A DNA stretch of 64,000 nucleotides from contig JACVTC010000061.1 of the NCBI GenBank assembly GCA_016946835.1, forward strand, positions 851,501 to 915,500, in the 5' to 3' direction. The stretch comes from Neocallimastix lanati (nom. inval.). Lineage: Eukaryota > Neocallimastigomycota > Neocallimastigomycetes > Neocallimastigales > Neocallimastigaceae. This document shows, piece after piece, positions 1 through 11,019 of the stretch; positions within the stretch are counted from its first letter, which is position 1; each line of letters begins with the position of its first letter. Position numbers and translations under genes: made by a program. Below the pieces are notes generated by a model. The model was not told where the DNA came from and ran no database searches. It was given only the letters and a program-made list of their open reading frames with translations.

Positions 1-1881
1 TATTTTTTTATTATATTAATTTTTTAAACATGAATATAATTAAAAAAAATATTTTTATGTATTAAATTTCAAATTTCAAAAATTTACATATTTTAATATT
101 AATATATAACATATATTATTATTAATAAATTATATATTAAATATTATTATTTTTTTATTATTATTATTATTAAAGATAAAAGCATTTATTTTATATTTAT
201 TTTAAATAATATTAATATATATAAATATATATAAATATATAACAACTTTGTTTTTGGTTTTATATATTAATCTATATTATTTTTATTTTTATTTTTTTTT
301 TTTTTTTTTAAATTTATGTTTTAAAATTTTTATACTTTAATAAATAATTAATTTTTTAAAAAAAAAAAATAAGTAAATAAAAATTAATTAAAATTATTAT
401 TCACATGTAGTTTTTAAACTTTGATTATGTATCTAAAATTTTATTCTAAAATTTTTATATCATAAAATACTAAGTACCCTAAGTTGATATCCAAAAATAA
501 AATAATATAATAATTTTGATTAATAATTGACATTGTATATATTATATATTTGTTTGAATAAAAAAAAAATTAACCACTTTTAAATAAATTATATATTGCA
601 ATTTTAATTATTATATTTTTTATTAAAAATATATTTAAATATATAAAAGATGAATAATTAAATAATAAGATTATTGTTTTAAAAAGAAAATAACTTTCAT
701 AAATAAAAACTAAAATAAAACAAAAATAAAAATATATTTTAATTCCTTTTATATTTTTTTTAAAGGATTATTATTTAATTTAATTAAAGAATCTTTTTAA
801 TATAATTATTAATATTAATAAAAATAAACATTATATTTTAAATAAATTTAGAGTTTATTGACTGTTATGTGGATGAAAATTTTATAAAAATGTATGCGTA
901 TATATATATATGTTATTTATATTGGTTATTTATATACCAGTTAATTAATTATTATTTTTTCGTAATAAATTAAGTAATCCAGTATCATAAATATTATAGT
1001 AAAAAATAATTTTAAAAAAAAAATATATATATATATATATTATTATTATAAAGAATGATTAAAAATTATAAAAAACAATAAAGTTTTTTTATTCAAAATA
1101 GAAATAATTTATATTTTTATAATAATTATTTTTTCTATATATAATTCCAAAAATTATAAAAGAAAAAAAAATTTTAAAATAAAGATAAATAATAATAAAA
1201 AAATAAAAAATAATAATCTCTAAATATAAAATTGAAATTATATTAAAAAGAAAAATATTATAAACAATAAAATTTTATTAAAACTTCTCCAGTACTTTAA
1301 AAAGCTTTATCAGCATAAACAATAGGTTAAATAATTTAGTTAAATCATCTCACCACAAAAATTCACTTTATCAAAAATATATATATATTCTATTAATTTT
1401 TAGATCATTTAAAAATTACTTTAAATTTAAGTTTAAATTTATTTTATAGAAGTCATTTATTTTATTTATCTATTATTTATTTTTAATTTAAAAATTAATT
1501 ATATTTATTCTGAAAAAAGAAAAAAGTTTATATGAAAATTTGAACTAAATAATTACTATTAATGAAATACTACCGGTATTTTTTTTTTTTTTTTAAAATA
1601 AAAAAGAAAAATCATTTATAATAAAACATTCAAAGATAAAAAAAAATTCAATATAAATGTATAATATTCTAAATATTTTCAAAAATAATTAAATTGTAAA
1701 TATAAATATTTAATAAAGATTTAATTTCCAATTTTTTTTTATTTAATAAAATAATAATTATTATTATAATTGAATTATTACATATAATTTTTTTATTATT
1801 TATTAATTTATAATTAACATTTATTTGTATGATTTGTGAAATATATTTTATGTTAGAAATAAAGTTTAATATATGAATAGA
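1..1881. other. AT-rich spacer, no gene seen
   Basis: This stretch is almost pure A/T with homopolymers, TA runs and short TTA runs. No reading frame has biased composition or a recognisable domain; the short minus-strand frame near 1669-1923 is Ile/Asn/Leu-only translation of A/T. No GC island, tRNA box pair or snoRNA box pair was seen. Confidence 0.7.
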
Positions 1882-2003
1882 GTGTGTGGCATTTCGCAAA
1901 ATTTCATTTCGGAAAAGTTTCATTTCGCAAAATTTTTTGTGTCATTTCGAAAAATTTCATTTCTCAAAGTTTCATTTCGGAAAAGTGTCATTTCGCAAAA
2001 TTT
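1882..2003. repeat. Seven ~16-bp CATTTCG repeats, probable MULE end
   Basis: About seven imperfect copies of a unit close to TTTCATTTCGGAAAA follow one another, starting with GTGTGTGGCATTTCGC. This is a clear GC-containing block in A/T sequence, 500 bp upstream of a MULE transposase relic. A similar end, GTGTTGCATTTCGGAAAG on the minus strand, lies at 24994-25013 beyond the second MULE relic. Mutator-like elements commonly carry long or repetitive terminal and subterminal repeats, so I infer this is the left end of the first copy. No right partner was found for this copy. Confidence 0.55.
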
Positions 2004-2501
2004 TAATAAATAGATATAAATAGATAAATAAATAATAAAATAAATAAATAAAAAATTTATTTTAATTTATAAAAAAAAATTTATAAATTATAAATAATTA
2101 AATAAATATTTTTTTTATTTTATTATATTTTTATTTATTAGATAAAAAAAAAAAAATAGTTAATAATTGTAGAATTATTTTTCTATTCATAGATTATTGA
2201 ATCAATAAATAATAATAGCAATTATAATAATAATAAAATTTAATAATTATATAAATTATAAAATTTTATTATTATTATAAATTTAATTATTTAATTTATT
2301 AATTGAAAAATAAAACTTTTAAATATTTAGATATTAAATATTAAAAAAATAAAATAATTTTAAAAAGGATTTTTATGTAACAATATATTAAAAAAAAATT
2401 ACTATAAATAAAAAATAAGCTCAATTTTATTTAAAATTTATATAATTAAATATATTGAATAAGATTGAATAATTGAAAATTAATTAAAAATATTTAACAA
2501 A

Positions 2502-4494
2502 ATGGAAGAACTAAAAATAGATATTAGTGAAACTAATAGAGGAAAAGAACAAATAATTATTAATAAAAAATATAAATATAATTATTCATACACTAAAAAG
2601 AATAAATCAAAGGTATATAGATGTACCGAATATAAAACTTTAAATAAATGTAAATCTTACATTATTTTTAATGATGAAAAAGAAATTTTAAAATATGATG
2701 GTGTTCATAATCATTTCGAACAAGAATTTAATGCCGCTCTATCATTAACAAAATATAGAATTAAAAAAGAAATTAAAAAAAGTTCAATTCCTTTCAATAT
2801 AAAACCAAAAAGAGTATTTAACCAAATTTCACAAGATATTGGTTTTATATGTCCTGAATTTAAATCTATAAAATCACAAATAATAAGAGATATAAATAAA
2901 CAACTTCCTCCCAACATATTCAAGTTTTGAGGAAATTCCAGAAAAACATTATTTATATATTACAAAACAAAATGAAAATTTTATGATATTCAAAAATCAA
3001 AATGTCATAATTTTTCAGTCTCCATTTCAAGCATTTTTATTTAAAAAATATTGTGATGATCTTTTTGTGGATGGCACTTTTTATGTAGCACCTGATTTCA
3101 GTTATGTAACAAATCTTAATGTTACTTAAGATTGTTTTAAGGTTTTTTCACACAAAAGGTTCTCGACACTAAAGTAATTCAAAATATGTTTTATTAAAAT
3201 AAGTTTTTTATTAGTAAAAATGTAAATTATTATTTTATTAATTAATTATTGTAATATTTTAAATTACTTTAAAATTAATTAATAAAAGCACAAGTAAAAA
3301 TATTTTATTATGAAATTTTACACCTATTTATAGTTTTTCAGGAAAATTAATTATTTTAAGTTATCAGTTGTTATTAGTAATTATTAGAAATAAAAGAAAA
3401 TTAAAGAAAACAAGTTTTCTTTCTAGAAAATGAATCTTAGATAAAAAATGATAAAAAATATTAATAAAATAGATTTTTCTAGTTTTATCGGTTCAATTGT
3501 TTAACCGATAAACACTAGTAATTTCTTTAATATTCTAGTTATAATAAATAAAAAGTTATTAAAATTTGGAAAGAGTGGGTGTCAAACCCTAAGGGTTCAG
3601 CCCGATGGTTGTGGTAACTTACCATTGAACCAAGTTACTAATTTACTAGTTATGAGTTTCGTTACAAGTTATCAGGTTTTCATTACAAGAAATTTTGTTC
3701 CAGAATTAAATGAGTTTTATACCACTTCTTTTTCTATATTAAGAAATAAAGAGCAAGAAACCTATAAAACAATATTTGAAGTAATAAAAAGTAATTGTGA
3801 TATTACAAAAGACAATGGGTTTTCTCCAAAAAATCTTCATTGTGACTTTGAAAGAGCCATATCTAATGCCGCAATAATTGTATTCCCAGATATAAATATT
3901 AGATATTGTATTTGGCATTACAAACGATCATTAGGACTTCATAAAAATAAAATATGCTATAATGAAGTAAATCAAAACAGAGATTTATATGTTTATTATA
4001 ACGCTATATTAAATTTACCTTTTATAAATCCAAATTATATATTAGATATTTTTCATAAAATTAAAAAATCATGCATTGAAAAAAATTATAACCAATTTTT
4101 AATATTTTTGGAATATTTTAGAAAAGCATATTTAATTCTTTATAATATTGAAAATTGGAATTATTATAATAATATTGAACATATAACAAATAATGCCTCT
4201 GAATCCTTTAATAATTATTTAAGTGGCTTATTTTCAAAAAAACCAACTTATTTTAGACTAATATATACATTAAATAATGATGTATCTTTATATCCAGATA
4301 CCTACGAAAGAAGAATGCTTGGAGTATGGAACAAACAAAAGAGAAAAACATTAACAAAAACTAATAAAATCAAAAATATTATTGAAAGTTACAAGAAAAT
4401 GGAATCATTTTTAATTAGTAATGAAAGAAATAGAAGCCGTATTGCTGGATTATGGTTTGAATGTTTAATTAATTTAAATAATAAAATTAATTAA
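2502..4494 (+). pseudogene. Decayed FLYWCH-MULE transposase, interrupted by a solo LTR
   Basis: The first part (2502-2930) is a FLYWCH-type zinc-binding DNA-binding domain: VYRCTEYKTLNKCKSYI with two Cys, then YDGVHNHF with two His. A frameshift near 2915-2935 moves the frame; the shifted frame continues to about 3104 with FVDGTFYVAP, the first catalytic Asp of the MULE DDE fold. After the LTR insert (3105-3666) the frame resumes with CDFERAISNA...FPDINIRYCIWHYKR (second Asp plus the C-x-x-H motif) and ASESFNNYL, the probable catalytic Glu region. The catalytic residues survive but the frameshift and insertion make the gene non-functional. A second, more decayed relative lies at 23934-24840. 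Confidence 0.88.
3105..3666. mobile_element. Solo LTR with 5-bp target duplication inside the MULE gene
   Basis: The 562-bp insert begins TGTAACAAATC and ends GTTTCGTTACA, giving TG...CA ends and a short inverted repeat. It is flanked by AGTTA at 3100-3104 and 3667-3671. Removing the insert and one AGTTA restores the transposase codons for F-S-Y-Q-V-F, and the second MULE copy has the uninterrupted equivalent (F-S-Y-Q-I-F) near 24490. This is good evidence for insertion with a 5-bp target duplication, as retroviral-type integrases make. No coding sequence is present, so a solo LTR fits best; a small non-autonomous DNA element is the alternative. Its right part, on the minus strand, contains sequences resembling tRNA A and B boxes. 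Confidence 0.8.
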
Positions 4495-5939
4495 ATTAGA
4501 ATTAAATTTATTTTTCTAACCTTTTATAAAGTAAAATTATAATTAAACCTATATCTTTAATTATTAATTTTAGTTGTTTTTAATAATTAAATTATAACTA
4601 AAGAATTAAATAAAACAAATTCTCAATTTTTTTAGTTAAATATTAATATCAATATTTTATATTTTATTATTATAATACTCTTATTAATATCAATATCACT
4701 ATTAATATTTTATATTTTATTATTATAATACTATTATTAATATCAATATCAATATCAATATTTTATATTTTATTTTTATATACTATTATTAATATTAATA
4801 TCAATATCAATTTATTTTATCAATATTATTAAAAATATAAAAATATATTTTTTATTTTATTAAAATACCAATATTTAACATTAAATACACAATAAAATAA
4901 AATATTTTTATATTTTTATTTAAATTAAATCAATTTTTAATTGAAAATTAAAACTTTTAAAATAATAATCAATATAATAAAGTTTTATCAAAAACCATTT
5001 AGTTTTTTTCTTTTTATTGTTAATTATTTAATAATTATTTGTATATTGTTTTTTTTTAGTAATTATATTTTAAATTCAACAATTATATTTTCTTTTCTAA
5101 ATTTTTATTAAAAATAATAAATAATTTAGTTATTTATATTAAATTTTTTTTTATAAATATTTGTATAATCATTTTTTTAATGGAAAAAAATAAATTTTTT
5201 TTTTTTTTCAAATATTAATTATAATTAAATTGTAAATAATACAAGAAATCATTGAAATTACTATTATATGTAATAATATAATAATAAGATAATAAAAAAA
5301 TAATTATATATATTTATTTTTTTATTACAAAATTAATTATAATAATTATTAATTGAATTTTCTTTAAAAACTAACTGTAATAATATTAATTAGGTGGATT
5401 ATATGATGATAAAAAATAAAGTTTATATTTAATTTTTTTTATTTTTAAAGTTAATAATTATTAGTTTAAATTTCTTTAAAAACGAGATTAATAATTATAT
5501 TTTATATTTTTTTTATGTCACAACTTTTCATTTTATTATCTTTATTATCTTATTGTAAATTTTAGATAATTTTAAATAGTAATAAAATTTTAAATTATTA
5601 ATCTATTGAAGGAGAAATTTTAATATTATTTAAATGAATTCTTAATAAAATTGGATTTAAATAAATTTACATCTATTACAAAAATTAAAATAAAAAGCAT
5701 ATTAATAATAGTAAAATATGTTTTTTAACTGGCTAAGGAAAGAGGATATATGAATTAAATAATAATTTATTAAAGTTTTATTGGAAACATAACTAATAAA
5801 TTATATAAAAATTACGTCCTTCTATAGCAATGATATTATAGGTATATTCAAAAAGTGAAATTAAATTTTATCATTAATTAAATATCTCCATATCATTAAT
5901 TTATAGCTAATTAAAAATTCAAAGTTAATAAATGTTATA

Positions 5940-6004
<65 letters not shown>

Positions 6005-6080
6005 ATATTTTTTATCATTTTGGTTTTAAAATTTGGATAAATTATTATATTATTATATATTTATATTTATATTTAAAGAT
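4495..6080. other. AT-rich spacer with poly-A tract
   Basis: There is no gene signal. The stretch contains TATCAATATCAATAT-type tandem repetition near 4640-4810 and an uninterrupted A tract of more than 50 nt at about 5946-6001. No right terminal repeat for the upstream MULE relic was found here. Confidence 0.7.
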
Positions 6081-6200
6081 CAATATTATTATATATTTAT
6101 ATATATTTATATTTAAAGATCAATATTATTATATATTTATATATATTTATATTTAAAGATCAATATTATTATATATTTATATATATTTATATTTAAAGAT
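6081..6200. repeat. 40-bp tandem repeat, three exact copies
   Basis: Three consecutive identical 40-bp units occupy 6081-6120, 6121-6160 and 6161-6200, each starting CAATATTATT and ending ATTTAAAGAT. A partial unit precedes them. The copies are identical by eye, so the expansion is recent or homogenised. No function is apparent. Confidence 0.9.
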
Positions 6201-6214
6201 TACTACTAAGTATT

Positions 6215-6350
6215 AATAAGAAAGATGTTGATAATCAAATCAAATACACTACTCATATCTCACAAGGTATTCCTCATATTATTCTCGGTAGAGCTTAATG
6301 CCTTACATAAGGGCACAGGTGGAATTTCGATAGAACTATTTCTACTAATT
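6215..6350. other. Unidentified GC-richer island
   Basis: About 135 bp directly after the 40-bp repeats has visibly higher G+C than its surroundings. On the minus strand it reads as a short open stretch including SIEIPPVPLCKALSSTE before a stop. This could be a remnant of a transposon coding end. No box C/D pair, tRNA boxes or strong hairpin was found. I do not recognise it. Confidence 0.3.
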
Positions 6351-6967
6351 ATTATAATTTTACTATGAGTTTTATAGTCTTAATATTTGAAAAAAAAAAT
6401 TCTAAATAATAATAAGTATTTTTAAAATATTTCTTTTATATTTAAAGAATTTAAAATAATGCAATTATTAAAAAATTTGATTAATAATCTTTTTTTTATT
6501 AGTATATATAAAGTTAAACTATAAAACATAACACCTGTAAAAAAAAAAAAAAAAGATTTCAAGAGAAAATGCTTATATTAAAATGAAAGTATTTCATATT
6601 AAATTAATAATAATACACTGATATTAAATAAATATATTATTGTTATGAATGTAGATAGTTATAAATTATGTTAAGTTCTTTAATATATTATTTTCAACAA
6701 TTTAATAATTCATTATATATATATTTTTTCTTTATATATTCATTCATTTATTTATTTATTTAACTATTATTTTATTATTATTTTTTTTTTAGTTTTATAT
6801 AATTAATTATAATAATGCTTTTTTTTTGTATATTTGGTTGTTTGTTTATTATTAAGTGTTTAAATATTTATTTTTTCCATTGTATAACTTTTTGCTTATA
6901 TAATCATATTGTCATATTTTTAATCAGCATTTGATTTTAATATATAAAAATCAAACATGAAATCTGT

Positions 6968-7954
6968 CTAAAAGTAAGAATTAGTGTCAGTTACAACATT
7001 ATTTGAAGCTAATCCATTGAATGTACCTATAGATAATATATTATTTTTATATAGAGATTGTGCTTCTTTATTAGGATCAAATTCATTTGGCTCACGTATA
7101 CAATATCTAAAAAGAAGAGCATCCGTTGTCAAAATTAGTATAAAATTCGACATTAAACACTGAAAAGGTGTAGCTACTGCGGCCGGTATAGTATCTTCTG
7201 CTATACCAATATTTGCAAAAATATCAAAAACAGAAAGAAAAAATTCTACCACATCAACACAAATAAGTATAGTATAACTTGATTTTTTAACTTGCTTAGA
7301 TATAGTATATGAATTATATGATGTTCTATCAGTGTTTTTATTGACATAATATAAAATAGATAATGTACATATTAAATCAGCTATGGCAATAGTACCAAAT
7401 GCAAAACCATGAATTGCACTAATTGTTTTATCTACTAAATAACCTTTCATCATACGTTCATATCCAATCCAAAATCTAAAAAATATAAAAGGTAAGAATA
7501 GTATAAAAATAACGTATTTTATTATTTTTCCTGCTTTAGGATTAGCTAAAGTTTTCAATTTAATTAAATTTAAAATAGGTACTGAATATTGTTGTGTAGT
7601 CCAAAATATTTCATCAACTAAAAAAGGAACCACAATACCGTTATTATCTTTTTTACTTGGAAGACATATAAATGTTACCGTTGCATTCTCTAAAACACTT
7701 GCAATAAACCCAGCTACCGATGCATAAAATAAAATTCTCCAATATCTTCCATTTCCTGTTTTATAATACATAATAGATACTAATAAAAATTGAATAACAT
7801 TAGCATAAAAAAATGAATCTTGGAATTGACTAGCAAAACCGGGTATAAAATTTTTAATATTTTTATTATAGCATGTTCCTGTATTTGGTGAATTTTTTGT
7901 AAGATCATTACTATCATTTCTCTTGAAATGCTGTATAATTAAATTATTCATCAT
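6968..7954 (-). CDS. Seven-helix membrane protein of unknown function
   Basis: A single-exon gene of 328 residues begins with ATG-ATG. Seven hydrophobic segments can be seen: around SFFYANVIQFLLVSIMYY, YASVAGFIASVLENATVTF, EIFWTTQQYSVPILNLI, IIKYVIFILFLPFIFFRFW, IHGFAFGTIAIADLICTL, ILICVDVVEFFLSVFDIF and FQCLMSNFILILTTDALLF. The N-terminal ~45 residues and C-terminal ~45 residues are polar. The composition is much less repetitive than the surrounding DNA would give by chance, and the frame is intact, so I take it as a real gene. It has no family signature I recognise; a seven-helix receptor-like or lineage-specific membrane protein is possible. It has no close neighbours on the same strand. 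Confidence 0.85.
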   Translation of the reverse strand: MMNNLIIQHFKRNDSNDLTKNSPNTGTCYNKNIKNFIPGFASQFQDSFFYANVIQFLLVSIMYYKTGNGRYWRILFYASVAGFIASVLENATVTFICLPSKKDNNGIVVPFLVDEIFWTTQQYSVPILNLIKLKTLANPKAGKIIKYVIFILFLPFIFFRFWIGYERMMKGYLVDKTISAIHGFAFGTIAIADLICTLSILYYVNKNTDRTSYNSYTISKQVKKSSYTILICVDVVEFFLSVFDIFANIGIAEDTIPAAVATPFQCLMSNFILILTTDALLFRYCIREPNEFDPNKEAQSLYKNNILSIGTFNGLASNNVVTDTNSYF

Positions 7955-8661
7955 TTAATATATTATAATTATATATGATTAAACTTTAATAATTTAGAAA
8001 ACTATTTATTAATTCATATATTAGTAGGTTTTATATTATTAATTGGTTTATAGTAATATATATTATAAATTGGATTGAACTAATATATATTATAAATATT
8101 TTAGATTCTAAATATCATTGAAGTATTTAATTGCATAAAATGAAATTGAGTATTGAAAAAAAAATTTTATATATTTAATTTTTACTTTTATTTTTATTTT
8201 TATTTATTATTAATAATTATTATTATTTTTTATAGTGATATCTTTTTTATTATATATATTATATATATATTTAAATTACTTTCATTAAATATATAATTTT
8301 TTTTATAATTTTAGTTCTATGAGTAATAGTTTTACATCAAAATAACCAAATTAAATAATATAAAATAGAATTATTAAAAAAAAAAAAAAAAAAGAAGATC
8401 ATGAAGTTTAATATATTATTTTATTATATATGTGAAATGAATTTAATACAATAAAAAATAAAGTTTATTATTTTATTATTTAAAGGAATAAATTTATAAT
8501 TCTTAATTTAGAAAATATTTAATCTAAATATATTTTTTCTTATATATTTCAATATTAAAAAAATAATAACACAAATTCCAGAATAAAAACAAAAATTAAA
8601 AATAAAGGTATGAATACATTTTAAAAAAGTATAAATACATTTAACTTTATTTATTTATATA

Positions 8662-8692
<31 letters not shown>

Positions 8693-9599
8693 ATTCAAAA
8701 TCTTAATTTTTATTCAAAAATTATATTTATTCAGTAGGTTTGATGTAATTTTTTTTTAAATTTAATATAAAAAGTGTATAAATAATAAAAATATAGTTAA
8801 ATAATTAGTATTTAATTTTTTATAATAAAAAATATATATATATATATATTCATATTTATATATTTATATATTTATATATTTATATGTATGTATGTGTTTT
8901 CATATATAAAAATAATAATCTTTTTAATATTATTAAAGATTTTAATCTTTATATTGCAATTATTAAAGATAATATATATATTATTGTTAAATATATTATA
9001 TTCTCAAATTTTTTTAATATTTTATTAATTTTAAAAATAAAAAATAAAAATAAAATAAATTCCAAAAAATTTTCTATTGGAATTAATTTTTTTTATTAAG
9101 TATATATATTAATCTTTTTAAACTGGACTAAAGTTATTAAAAAAATATTATATAAATAAATATGATATTTATATATGAGAAAATTTGTTGATTATTATAT
9201 ATTTATTTTAAATTTTTATAAACATTTTTGTTGAAAGTGTATATATAGAGTTTAAGTAATAAAAATTTTTTATTAATTTAATAAAGAATAAAATAAAAAT
9301 TTTTGAATATAATTATTTTTTTAAATATTTTAAAACTATTTTTTTTTTTTTTTTAATTTAAAATTAAATTAAAAAAATAGTAATATTTTTATCATATCTT
9401 CAATAATGTAAAATATGTCTAAAAGCAATAATAATTTATATAAAAAATAGCATTGAGATCTTCAAATAATTATATTTTTAGCTTTTATTATAAATACATA
9501 ATGAATAAATTGTAATAATAGTAATAATTATTGTAATAGTAATAATATTAATTATGAGAAAAAATGAAAATACTAATAATTATAAAATGTACTTAATTT
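7955..9599. other. AT-rich spacer, no gene seen
   Basis: The region holds TA dinucleotide runs (about 8660-8690 and 8830-8850), poly-A near 8377-8395 and poly-T near 9340-9355. The 71-codon frame at 8884-9099 has only A/T-type residues and no domain, so I do not call it a gene. Confidence 0.65.
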
Positions 9600-10560
9600 T
9601 AGATGTTATAGATGAAATAATACTATTATTTCAACTAGATCATCCTTATCAGGAATCAAAGCTTTGAAGAATTCCATTAGAAACCCAACAGCACTATATA
9701 CCTTAAAGTTAAGGGTAGTTGAGTTTACCTCACTAATTTCTTCATCACTTATAATCTTGGTTAATTTTCCATTATTGTCCTTAATAGGATGAGAGACTGT
9801 GAAAGATTAATTATTAATTTTTGCATTTTTTTTTAACACTTTTCCATACTTTCCTACCTTTATTTTTTAAGAGCTAACGAACCAATTTTAATTTAATATA
9901 AATATTCTTTTTTCCTAAATTCGTTAAATTTTTTATGAATGGATTCTCATAGTCTATTATAAGAGTCAACAATTTTAGCATAATCATTGGAATAATATTC
10001 AGATTTATAACCCTTAATTTATTTATACTTCAAATATTTTACACTTTGAAAACAATAAAGATCCTTAGCAATGGAATCGGTAGTGTTGATGAACTTTTCA
10101 ACTATACAATTTACTGAAATTTCTTCATTTCTCAATTCATCACCAAGAGTATTAAATTTATTGTAATCACAAACTTCATTCTTAAATTCAAGAAATTTAT
10201 ACCCATCCCTCTTAACAAAATTTTTTGGAAACAAAATTGATTCATCCAATATACTTGATTTGACCAACGAAAGATCAATATCTGCTGAATATCTACCTCT
10301 AGTCCATGAAATAGGTGAACCATTAATTGGAAGAATAAACCAGTTATAAGGTTACTATCTGTTAATTTTGTCTTGTAAATCAGTGGTGTTCATGCTATAG
10401 TCTCCAAGAAAAAATAGATGGATGATTAGTGTAATTCTGAAGTCATGTGAAAACATCGATCATTCTTTTCTGGAAATATTTGTAATTGTTAATTATTACT
10501 TTTCATGGATATCTATCATCCTTGGTATCATTACCTCTTTCCTAAAAACATTGGAATTAT
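9600..10560 (-). pseudogene. LINE fragment, endonuclease C-terminal part
   Basis: Minus-strand reading, broken by stops and frameshifts, shows the end of an AP-type LINE endonuclease: LGDYSMNTTDL (from the GDFN motif) followed by SPISWTRGRYSADIDLSLV, matching the usual TW-x-R-G...S-x-I-D block. Downstream (10267 to about 9650) comes the linker towards the reverse transcriptase, with DNNGKLTKIISDEEISEVN. The reverse transcriptase itself is absent on this side, so the copy is truncated. It lies left of another LINE relic in the same orientation, so the two are separate insertions. Confidence 0.7.
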
Positions 10561-11019
10561 GGTTGAATAGCTAATTTAAATATTTGCTAAATAGTTATTT
10601 TAATTTTCTTTTTATTAATTTGATACATTGGAAATTAATTGTTTCTTCAATAATTATTGTTTTATTCCAATAATTCAAGTTTAACATGTTAAAGTATCAA
10701 TTTACCATTCTAGGTTTTTTTCTAGTCTTTTCCTAATTATGAGTTTATTAAGATTAATGTCCTAATTTCAATCTATTTTTGAATTTTATTAAAAATCAGG
10801 AGTTGTTAATATTAGGAAATACTAAATAAAATATAGAGTACAAAGCCTAATCTTCCATATATAATTGGTTTATTAAATTATTTGGATATATTAAGTTTAA
10901 GGTTTTTTTTAAAAAAAAAATACTTTATCAAATCAATTAAGTTGATTTATTTCCTTAATCTCCAATACTGTTTCAGTTATTAATATGTCTCTGGCATTTT
11001 TTTTTAATTAATGTAATAA
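10561..11019. other. Spacer between two LINE relics
   Basis: No recognisable coding sequence or structured RNA was seen. Some stretches are less A/T-biased than the deserts and may be very old LINE sequence. Confidence 0.5.

Noticed and set aside
8884-9099. 71-codon plus-strand frame
   Set aside because: Only A/T-type residues, no domain, and embedded in TA repeats.
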